From contig NZ_CM001489.1 in assembly GCF_000262465.1 (NCBI RefSeq), positions 7,172,540-7,236,539 on the forward strand: a stretch of DNA of 64,000 bases, in the 5' to 3' direction. The translations under genes were made by a program, and so were the position numbers. The notes below the pieces were generated by a model. The model had not been told where the DNA came from. It saw only the letters and a list, made by a program, of their open reading frames with translations, and did no database searches. The number at the start of each line of letters is the position of its first letter. The stretch's first letter is position 1. Of the stretch, positions 57,880-64,000 are shown piece after piece. The stretch comes from Frankia sp. QA3. GTDB lineage: Bacteria > Actinomycetota > Actinomycetes > Frankiales > Frankiaceae.

Positions 57880-58527
57880 ATGAATTCTTCGCCGCGGCGC
57901 GGGCGGCGGGCCGGCAGCCCCGACGTGCGGGCCCAGATCCTCGCCGTCGCCCGGGAGCGGTTCCGCCGCGAGGGCTACGAGGCGGTCACGATGCGCTCCC
58001 TCGCGGCGGACGCCGGTGTCGACGCGGCCCTGATCAGCTACTACTTCGGCTCCAAGCGCGGCCTGTTCGCCGCCGTCCTGGAGCTCGCCCTCAACCCGGC
58101 AGACGTCCTCGCCAGCCTGCTCGAAGGCGAGCTGGAATCCCTGCCCCAGCGGGCGATCCGCGTCCTGGTGGCCGGCTGGGACCGGCCCGAGATCGGCCTG
58201 CCGCTGCTCACCGCGGTCCGCGCGGCGGCGGCCGACCCCGAGCTCGCGACGCTGATCCGTGGCGGCCTGCAGCGGGAGATGGTCGACCGGCTGGCCGATC
58301 GCCTCAGCGGCGCCGACGCCCGCCACCGCGCGGGCGCGTTCGTCGGTCAGCTCGGCGGCCTGGTGTTCACCCGCTACCTGCTCGCCGTCGAACCGCTCGC
58401 CTCCATGACCGTTGATGAAATAGTCCGCGCCCTCGGCCCGGCCCTGCGCACCACCCTGTTCGGCCCCGTCGGCGGCCATGCCCGCCGTCCGGACGCCGAT
58501 GGTGGCTGCCCGGCTGTCCGTCGATAG
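57880..58527 (+). CDS. TetR-family transcriptional regulator
   Basis: The 215-residue protein has a TetR HTH at about 15-60 (Ala-Arg-Glu-Arg-Phe-Arg-Arg-Glu-Gly-Tyr-Glu-Ala-Val-Thr-Met-Arg-Ser-Leu-Ala, then Ala-Leu-Ile-Ser-Tyr-Tyr-Phe-Gly-Ser-Lys) and a helical ligand-binding domain. It should repress the divergent MFS gene and itself through the palindrome just upstream. The ATG at 57880 or the GTG at 57877 could be the start. Confidence 0.92.
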   Translation: MNSSPRRGRRAGSPDVRAQILAVARERFRREGYEAVTMRSLAADAGVDAALISYYFGSKRGLFAAVLELALNPADVLASLLEGELESLPQRAIRVLVAGWDRPEIGLPLLTAVRAAAADPELATLIRGGLQREMVDRLADRLSGADARHRAGAFVGQLGGLVFTRYLLAVEPLASMTVDEIVRALGPALRTTLFGPVGGHARRPDADGGCPAVRR

Positions 58528-58587
58528 TCGGCCGGGCGCGGGGTTCGTGTCCTTGCCTTGTGCAGGAGCGGCTCCGGAGCGTTCCGC

Positions 58588-59661
58588 TCAGGAATCGACC
58601 AGGGCCATCGCGGTATCCACATCTGCCATACCGTCACGGATCTCGAAGACTCCGGGCTCGACCTCCTCGGAACGCTGTTCAATCAGCTCCCGCCACGCCG
58701 GTGGCCAGCGGGTGGTAAGGGACCAGCGGACACCGATCAGCGGAACACCAACCAAATTGGCATCCCGTAGGTCAGCCTCGGTGAAGTCGTTACGGGCCCG
58801 GACGAGATCGTCCAGCAGAGCGCCGTTCACAGCGGTGTCGAGCTCGGGTTGGACCGTGAAGGCTTCGGCGAGTGCCCGGGCACGGTCGCAGGCTCGGGCG
58901 AGGTCACGGCCATGAGACAGATCGGTGACGAAGACGTCGGCCAATCCGCGACCGGGTGAGGGCATGCGGTCGAGCGCCCGGTCGAGAACACGGGCGAGGA
59001 CGCGGGCTCGGGTGAGGACGAGGTCGACGGCCATGTCCCGGGTGAGGGTGTCGGCCTCCGCATGGACTGCCGCGTGGTCGTGGGCCAGGTATCGGGCAAG
59101 GCCGCGGATGCGGTCGTAGGAGGCGTCGAGATCGAAGGCGAGGTCCCATCCGAGGTCGAGGTCGAACTCGCGGGCGAGGTCCCGCGCAAGTGTGAGATTT
59201 CGTCCGAGTGCAAGAGCGAGATCCCGGCCTGGAGTGCGCATAAGGCCGCCAGCAAGGTTGACGACGATGTCGAGCCGTAGCACCAGGACGAGACCGACAA
59301 TGGCAGGGTGACCGCGCAGGGCCAGTCGCTCGGGAGGTGACAGGGCTCGGAGATGGCGGGCCGTCGCGGTTTCCGGCCCCCCGGGTCTGTCCGTACTCGG
59401 TGTCGTGGCAGCCCGTGTCCGCAGCGGGGAGGCTGGCTCGGTGGCCGGCACGATCGCCGCCAGGCCGGCGCCGACATCAAGCGCTGAATGCAGATCGTCG
59501 ATGACGGCGGCGTGCCGGCCCGGCAGGAGCGCGTCGCGTAGGCCGGCATCAAGGTCCAGGACCTGACTCAGTTCCCTGATCAAGGCGGTCTGGGACGCCG
59601 CGATCCAGGCCTGCGGGTCGTCCGTGATCCAGGCCTGCGGGTCGTCCTCGGGCCGGGTCAT
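58588..59661 (-). CDS. Unknown helical repeat protein coupled to a sigma factor, module B
   Basis: The 357-residue protein has Asp-Pro-Gln-Ala-Trp-Ile repeated twice at the start, an Ala/Leu-rich helical region, and from about 140 to 260 a run of Arg-Asp-Leu-Ala-like elements (Arg-Asp-Leu-Ala-Leu-Ala-Leu-Gly-Arg-Asn-Leu, Arg-Asp-Leu-Ala-Arg-Glu-Phe-Asp-Leu-Asp). It ends with a pentapeptide-like segment (Phe-Thr-Glu-Ala-Asp-Leu-Arg-Asp-Ala-Asn-Leu) and a Trp-rich tail. No domain was recognised. It overlaps the sigma gene by four bases (ATGA), so the two are translationally coupled. Confidence 0.75.
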   Translation of the reverse strand: MTRPEDDPQAWITDDPQAWIAASQTALIRELSQVLDLDAGLRDALLPGRHAAVIDDLHSALDVGAGLAAIVPATEPASPLRTRAATTPSTDRPGGPETATARHLRALSPPERLALRGHPAIVGLVLVLRLDIVVNLAGGLMRTPGRDLALALGRNLTLARDLAREFDLDLGWDLAFDLDASYDRIRGLARYLAHDHAAVHAEADTLTRDMAVDLVLTRARVLARVLDRALDRMPSPGRGLADVFVTDLSHGRDLARACDRARALAEAFTVQPELDTAVNGALLDDLVRARNDFTEADLRDANLVGVPLIGVRWSLTTRWPPAWRELIEQRSEEVEPGVFEIRDGMADVDTAMALVDS

Positions 59662-60245
59662 GGCGCATCCACCTCCCTCGCCGGGAGAATCTGGGATGCG
59701 AGCGTCCGGCGCGCCTTGTAAAGATTGGCCCGTACTGCTCCCGAGTTCATCCCGAGTTCCTCGGCGATTTCGGCGGGGGTGTAGCCGTCGCAGTGCCAGG
59801 CCATGATCTGTCGCTGACGCGGGGGGAGCAGCGCCAGTAGGCGTAAGACCTCGTGCCGCTCGACCACCGCATCAAGACTGTTACTGTCCCGGACCAGTAC
59901 CGAGGTCGGCTCCGGGACGTCGACGACGAGATCCTCGGGGAGGCTGGCGATCCGCCGGACGTATGCACGGGATGCCACCCGCCGTGTCCAGGCTTCTGGG
60001 TGTCTGATCCGGTCCCAGTCGCGGAAGGCCATTGTCATGGTGTCCTGTGCGATCTCGGCGGCGTCGGCGGGACGGACTCCTTGCCAGACCAGGAAATTCA
60101 CCAGCTTGGGGACAAACGCTCGGTAGAATATACTGAATTCGGCCACTTTCGTTGCGGAGGGGCCGGCAAGCTCGCCGGCGACCGGGCCGGTGGGCGTTGT
60201 TCCATGTAGCGCGGCAGGGTCAGGGGGGTCGATTCGGCTGTCCAT
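59658..60245 (-). CDS. ECF-type sigma factor, module B
   Basis: The 195-residue protein has region 2 (Phe-Tyr-Arg-Ala-Phe-Val-Pro-Lys-Leu-Val-Asn-Phe, then Asp-Ala-Ala-Glu-Ile-Ala-Gln-Asp) and region 4 (Leu-Pro-Pro-Arg-Gln-Arg-Gln-Ile-Met-Ala-Trp and Met-Asn-Ser-Gly-Ala-Val-Arg-Ala-Asn-Leu-Tyr). The first 35 residues are an acidic linker. The ATG at 60245 is 14 bp downstream of the small membrane gene's stop. It resembles module A in size and position but differs in sequence. Confidence 0.85.
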   Translation of the reverse strand: MDSRIDPPDPAALHGTTPTGPVAGELAGPSATKVAEFSIFYRAFVPKLVNFLVWQGVRPADAAEIAQDTMTMAFRDWDRIRHPEAWTRRVASRAYVRRIASLPEDLVVDVPEPTSVLVRDSNSLDAVVERHEVLRLLALLPPRQRQIMAWHCDGYTPAEIAEELGMNSGAVRANLYKARRTLASQILPAREVDAP

Positions 60246-60259
60246 CGCGTCGCGCTCCG

Positions 60260-60481
60260 TCAGTTGGCCACGTTGGACTTCACGATCATGGCGAGTCGCG
60301 TCCCGTCGGGGCGACGCTCGAGCAACGCGCTGCCGGGCGGCAGGGTCTGTGCGAGGTCGACCAGCAGGCGGCGATGGGCATCCTCCTGTCGCCGCGAGGA
60401 GCGGAGGCGAAGGCTTAGCTCCACCAGGGCAAGCACATTGCCGGCGACGACTGTCGAAGCCGCGACGAGAACCGGATCCAT
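60260..60481 (-). CDS. Small membrane-anchored protein upstream of sigma factor B
   Basis: The 73-residue protein has an N-terminal hydrophobic helix (about 4-25, Leu-Val-Ala-Ala-Ser-Thr-Val-Val-Ala-Gly-Asn-Val-Leu) and a basic soluble part containing Arg-Arg-Gln-Glu-Asp-Ala and Asp-Gly-Thr-Arg-Leu. It begins the three-gene operon. The role is unknown; a membrane tether or sensor for the sigma pathway is speculation. A small membrane protein also precedes the other sigma module. Confidence 0.62.
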   Translation of the reverse strand: MDPVLVAASTVVAGNVLALVELSLRLRSSRRQEDAHRRLLVDLAQTLPPGSALLERRPDGTRLAMIVKSNVAN

Positions 60482-60699
60482 CTATCTGCTCCTTGTACAA
60501 AACGCGCGTCAGCGTTGACGTCCACAGGTAGAGCAGCCCGAGGGCCCCGGCCGTTAACCGAGTTGGCAAGATTGTTCATATTCGTCCGGCGCCGCGCTGG
60601 CTCCCAGCGCGGCCTGTATGCTGCCGGGCTTCGAGCTGTCTCTCGGCCCGGCGGATCTCGGGTTCCGGAAGGCGCTGCGGGGGCGCGGGTCGTCAAGCG

Positions 60700-61450
60700 T
60701 CCGGGGGATGCCTGCCCACCGGCCCCTGTCGGACTGCCGGAGCAGGTGCTCCTCGACGAATGGCAGATGGTGCCGACGGTACTCGGCGCGATCAAGCGTG
60801 CGGTGGACGCCGACCCCCGGCCCGGTCGGTTCCTCGTGACGGGCTCCGTGCGGGCGGACGGCGAGGCCGACAACTGGCCTGGGACCGGCCGCCTCGTCCG
60901 GGTGGCCATGACCAGCCTCGCCGTCCGCGAGATCGCGGGTCGGACCGAGGGAGCGACCTTCCTCGACCGCCTGTCCGCCGACGGCACGGACTCGCTGGCA
61001 CTCCCGCCGGATGTTCCCGACCTGCGCGGCTACGTCGAGATGGCGCTGCACAGTGGGTGCCCCGAGCCCGCCCTGCACCTGTCGGAGCGGGGGCGGGGCT
61101 ACTGGCTGGAAAGCTACGTGGATCAGTCGCTCACCCGGGACGTCGAGACGCTGCGGGAGAACCGGGATCCCCATCGACTCCGGCGTTGCTTCGAGGCGCT
61201 GGCGCTCAACTCCGCCGGCCTGGTGAACGCCAAGACGTTGCACGAGTTCGCCGGCATCAACGCAAAGACCGCCGAAGCCTACGAGCATCTGCTCGCAAAC
61301 CTGCTGGTCGTGGAGTCGGTTCCCGCCTGGACGACGAACCGGTTCAAGCGGCTCCTCCGGGGGCCAAGAAGTACATCGTGGATGCGGGGCTGATCGGCAT
61401 CGGGGTGAAGGTGGACGCGGCGCCGGGCGCAGTCGAGACCGAGATCGCTC
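60700..61450 (+). pseudogene. Truncated DUF4143-type ATPase
   Basis: The frame contains Val-Leu-Leu-Asp-Glu-Trp-Gln (Walker B), Arg-Phe-Leu-Val-Thr-Gly-Ser-Val and a DUF4143 domain with a Tyr-Trp-Leu-Glu-Ser-Tyr segment and Leu-Leu-Val-Val-Glu-Ser-Val-Pro-Ala-Trp. The Walker A region that should precede it is missing. The frame breaks near 61365, where the rest (Lys-Lys-Tyr-Ile-Val-Asp-Ala-Gly-Leu) continues in another frame. Such ATPases often belong to toxin-antitoxin-like or defence loci. This copy is dead. Confidence 0.75.
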
Positions 61451-61532
61451 AGGCGGCGCAGGGTGGGACCGAACCGTTGTCCTCTTCTGTGAGGATATCT
61501 GTGATTCCACAGCGGTTCGGAGGAGGAAACGG

Positions 61533-62267
61533 GTGCCTTTCACGTTGAGCCATCCTGCGGCGGTGCTGCCGCTGCGGTGGCTTGGCCTGCCGATGAGCGC
61601 GATGGTGGCCGGGTCGATGGTTCCCGACGTGCCGGTGTTCTTCGGGTGGCCGGAGATGTACCGGCTCACGCACAGCCTGCTCGGTGTCGTGACCGTCGTT
61701 CCGGTGCTGTCGCTGGCCGCGTTGGGGATGTGGTCCTACCTGATTCGCGATGCCGTGGTCGATCTGGCGCCGGATCCGGTCCGGTTGCGGCTGCCTGCCC
61801 GAGCGCGGCTCACGGGACGCCAGTGGCTGCTGGCACCGGTGGCCGCGGGCGTGGGAGCCGTGACGCACGTCGGCTGGGACGACTTCACCCACGAAGATCG
61901 ATGGGGCGTCCGCCAAGTGGCCTGGCTGAGCGCCCAGCACGGCGCCCTGCCCGGCTACAAGTGGCTTCAGTACGGCATGAGCGCCGCCGGGCTGGTCGTC
62001 GTCGCGGCGGCGATCGTCGCCCACCTGCGGGCGTTGCCCCGAGGGCCGCGGCGGCCACGTCGGCATCCGTCGGAGTCGATGGTCCTGCCGGCGGTGGTGA
62101 TCGTCGCCGCGGGAGTCGGCGGTGTCGTCGGCCTGGCGAACGTGCCGCACGGACTGCATGCCGTCACCTTCCACGGGGTCGTCACCGGCGTGATGGCGCT
62201 GGTAGCCGGGTTGCTTCTCGTCGCCGTCGGCTGGCAGGCGGCAACGCGCGGGCCGACCGTCGAGTAG
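61533..62267 (+). CDS. DUF4184 membrane protein
   Basis: The 244-residue protein starts Pro-Phe-Thr-Leu-Ser-His-Pro-Ala-Ala-Val-Leu-Pro, the conserved opening of DUF4184, followed by Met-Val-Pro-Asp-Val-Pro-Val-Phe and Thr-His-Ser, both family features resembling the metal sites of YdjM-like hydrolases. About six hydrophobic segments follow. The GTG at 61533 has GGAGGAAAC about 8 bases upstream. Function is unknown. Confidence 0.85.
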   Translation: MPFTLSHPAAVLPLRWLGLPMSAMVAGSMVPDVPVFFGWPEMYRLTHSLLGVVTVVPVLSLAALGMWSYLIRDAVVDLAPDPVRLRLPARARLTGRQWLLAPVAAGVGAVTHVGWDDFTHEDRWGVRQVAWLSAQHGALPGYKWLQYGMSAAGLVVVAAAIVAHLRALPRGPRRPRRHPSESMVLPAVVIVAAGVGGVVGLANVPHGLHAVTFHGVVTGVMALVAGLLLVAVGWQAATRGPTVE

Positions 62268-62295
62268 TCGGCGCGGGTGGCGGCGGTCCGGTCGC

Positions 62296-62676
62296 TCAGG
62301 CGGCGCCGGAGTGCATGCTGACGACGTTGCCCTTGATGTGGTTGACGACGAGGTCCTCCAGGCAGCCGCGCAGCCGGCGGCGGGTGTCGTCGGGCAGGGA
62401 GGGGCGCAGCACGGCCCGGTAGGTCCGCTCGCCCGCCGCGACCGGCTCGTCCTCGCCGGTCCAGCCGATCGTGGCGATGCACGTCTGCCACAGGGCCGTC
62501 GCGGCGAAGTCGTCGCCGTGGCCGAACCCGTTGTCCTTGATCGAGAACAGCACGGTCGTCTGCGCCTCGACGCCGGCGCCGCCGTGGTATTCGGTCGCCT
62601 CCCGCAGCAGGTGCACCCCGCCGAGGACGACCGCGACGGCGACCACGAGCACGACCAGCGGGCGCAGCGCCCTCAT
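62296..62676 (-). CDS. Signal-anchored secreted protein of unknown function
   Basis: The 126-residue protein has a hydrophobic helix at about 6-24 and then a soluble domain with Thr-Val-Leu-Phe-Ser-Ile-Lys-Asp-Asn-Gly-Phe, Cys-Ile-Ala-Thr and a second Cys in Arg-Gly-Cys-Leu-Glu-Asp, so a disulfide is possible. It starts at the ATG at 62676, overlapping the stop of the preceding gene by four bases. It is the last gene of a three-gene coupled operon. Confidence 0.7.
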   Translation of the reverse strand: MRALRPLVVLVVAVAVVLGGVHLLREATEYHGGAGVEAQTTVLFSIKDNGFGHGDDFAATALWQTCIATIGWTGEDEPVAAGERTYRAVLRPSLPDDTRRRLRGCLEDLVVNHIKGNVVSMHSGAA

Positions 62677-63185
62677 CGCGGGCTGGTCGGCTGGCGCAGC
62701 AGGCGCAACGGGTCCGCCGAGTCGTCGAGCAGGCCGCCCGGCGGCGGGCCGAGCTTCGCCATCGTCGCCGCGACCCCGGGGTCGGCGGCGCTGCCGGCGG
62801 TCGCGCGGGCCAGCCGCTCCACCGCCCAGGCCAGGCCCGACAGCAGCAGCCCGGCGCCCATGAGGATCGGGATGAACACCGGCGCGGACGAGCCGTCGGG
62901 GCGCAGCCAGTCGAACACCGCCGTGCGCTGCGGCGGGGCCTCCCGCAACCGGGCCTCGATCCGCCGGCGCCGCTCGGGGGTCGCCTCGGCGGCGGCGGCG
63001 AGCCGCCCGATGCGCCGCCACAGCGTCACCCCGACCAGCATGACCTCGACGGCGAGGAAGATGACCCCGCTGGTCAGCGCCCGGTTCCACTCCCACCGGT
63101 ACAGGTAGACGAAGAAGTAGGCCCCCGAGGCGATCAGCGTGATCGCGCCGATCCCGGGAACGACGAATCTTCTCACCGCGCTCAA
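62673..63185 (-). CDS. Membrane protein, middle gene of coupled operon
   Basis: The 170-residue protein has two N-terminal hydrophobic segments (about 8-30 and 36-55), a charged cytosolic region (60-100), a third segment (about 105-125) and a C-terminal soluble tail. It overlaps both neighbours by four bases, so all three are translated together. No family was recognised; association with the PEP-utiliser protein is by operon only. Confidence 0.7.
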   Translation of the reverse strand: MSAVRRFVVPGIGAITLIASGAYFFVYLYRWEWNRALTSGVIFLAVEVMLVGVTLWRRIGRLAAAAEATPERRRRIEARLREAPPQRTAVFDWLRPDGSSAPVFIPILMGAGLLLSGLAWAVERLARATAGSAADPGVAATMAKLGPPPGGLLDDSADPLRLLRQPTSPR

Positions 63186-64000
63186 CCCCCGATCTCGGCG
63201 TCGACAGCCTTGCCGGCGCCGTTTCCGGCACCGCCGTCGCCGATGTCACCGTCGCCGGTGTCACCGTCTTCGACGCGTTCCACCTCGCCGGCGCTGCCGT
63301 CCACGATCACCTCGTCGCCGTCGGCGAACGTCGTCGCGGCGTCGGCGACGCCGATCACCGCGGGGATGCCGTACTCGCGGGCGAGGATCGCGAGGTGGCT
63401 CAGCGGGCTGCCGGTCACCGACACCAGCCCGGCCAGTCCCGGCAGTGCGCCGGCCAGCGCCGGGTCGAGGGTGTCGACGACCAGCACCCGGCCGGCGGCG
63501 TCGGACGGGTCGTGGGTGACCAGGCCCCGGGCCCGCCCGGGGCTGACCCCCTGGGTGGCGCCGGCGCTGCGCTGCGCCGCGACGATGCGCCCGTCGGCCG
63601 ACAGCCGGAACGCGGCGGGCAGGGCCGTGGCGCGGGCTGCGGGCGCCTGCGCCGCGACGGTCGCGGCGAGGTCGTGCGAGATCGTCAGCTCCCGCAGCCG
63701 GTCGAGGGTCAGGTGGCGGACGTCGGCGGGATGGTGCAACTGGCCGTGGCGGGCCAGGCGCCGGCCGAGCTCCATCGCCGCCTGCGCGGTCAGTTCGTGC
63801 AGCCAGCGGGCCCGCAGCCGGACCGCCTCGCGGGCCACCGCGACCGGGTCGTCGCCCTCACCGGTGGGCAGCCGCACGTAGGCGGGGGTCGGCGGCAGGG
63901 CACCCGGGCTGCCGATGGCGGGCGGGACCAGCGCCAGGCTCTCAGGGTGGCGCGAGACGATCTCCGCGTCGGTCATCCCGTCCTCCCGGGCGCGGGAGAC
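63182..64000 (-). CDS. PEP-utilising enzyme mobile (phosphohistidine) domain protein, 5'-truncated by window
   Basis: The frame is open through the right edge, so the gene begins outside. The visible 270 residues have a helical part and then the swivelling phosphohistidine domain: Leu-Val-Ser-Val-Thr-Gly-Ser-Pro-Leu-Ser-His-Leu-Ala-Ile-Leu-Ala-Arg-Glu-Tyr-Gly-Ile-Pro-Ala-Val-Ile-Gly-Val, where the His is the phosphate carrier. This is the C-terminal domain of pyruvate-phosphate-dikinase/PEP-synthase-type enzymes and rifampicin phosphotransferases. A Gly/Asp repeat tail follows. An ATG at 63976 is a possible internal start but upstream codons continue in frame. Confidence 0.82.
   Translation of the reverse strand, partial: VSRAREDGMTDAEIVSRHPESLALVPPAIGSPGALPPTPAYVRLPTGEGDDPVAVAREAVRLRARWLHELTAQAAMELGRRLARHGQLHHPADVRHLTLDRLRELTISHDLAATVAAQAPAARATALPAAFRLSADGRIVAAQRSAGATQGVSPGRARGLVTHDPSDAAGRVLVVDTLDPALAGALPGLAGLVSVTGSPLSHLAILAREYGIPAVIGVADAATTFADGDEVIVDGSAGEVERVEDGDTGDGDIGDGGAGNGAGKAVDAEIGG

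Overview
The window is high-GC, actinobacterial-type DNA. GC is close to saturation at third codon positions, GTG starts are common, many genes are coupled by 1-4 bp overlaps, and several starts look leaderless. The gene set (a haem oxygenase next to a bacteriophytochrome fused to a SpoIIE phosphatase, a nitrate reductase fused to a CysJ-type flavoprotein, TIR/STAND proteins, desulfonation flavin monooxygenases, many small ECF-type sigma factors) fits a Frankia-like soil or symbiotic actinomycete. The genus is an inference from gene content only. There are no rRNA or tRNA genes and no CRISPR array.

Layout. 1-1560 is an eroded stretch: the 5' end of a membrane protein that may be a sortase, a frameshifted surface protein, and fragments of transposases and of a DJ-1/PfpI gene. 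1600-9200 is mostly housekeeping: PPOX flavoprotein, sulfurtransferase, P1 peptidase, ArsR-type regulator, GAF-PP2C phosphatase, CPA1 antiporter, a small HTH protein, a cold-shock protein. 9386-16320 holds a TIR-NB-ARC-TPR protein and a NERD-domain helicase, separated by an esterase and an unknown gene. 16388-22748 carries a double SDR with an amidohydrolase, a recombination scar joining an oxygenase fragment to a PIN toxin, a Rieske oxygenase and a DJ-1 protein. 23010-25987 is a red-light sensing pair (bilin synthesis plus phytochrome-phosphatase). 27490-29871 is a sugar isomerase divergent from a ROK regulator, with a conspicuous AT-rich operator region. 31163-34702 has an APH-like protein and a MarR-MFS pair. 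34777-39298 is assimilatory nitrate reductase plus NADPH flavoprotein, split by one frameshift.

41035-47835 is an organosulfur operon: a LysR regulator divergent from an SfnG-like monooxygenase, a 30-residue leader peptide of the Arg-His-Val-Asp type followed by a hairpin, two SfnB/DszC-like acyl-CoA-dehydrogenase-fold enzymes and an SsuD-like monooxygenase. The genes together suggest oxidative release of sulfite from sulfones or sulfonates, with cysteine-sensing attenuation in the middle of the operon.

49065-60481 is the most unusual part. It has a lysyl-phosphatidylglycerol-synthase-like membrane protein, two sigma-factor modules of parallel design (small membrane protein, ECF-like sigma, translationally coupled partner of unknown function), and between them a protein with a TIR domain at each end of an NTPase core, plus a TetR/MFS pair with a perfect palindrome at the TetR start. 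60700-64000 ends with a broken DUF4143 ATPase, a DUF4184 membrane protein and a coupled three-gene operon ending in (reading from the right edge) a PEP-utiliser mobile domain.

Three long genes are broken by single-base slips, two of them clearly in G/C homopolymers. Many others carry in-frame tandem repeats with units of 6-18 bp. The first may be assembly error; the second looks like a real habit of this genome.
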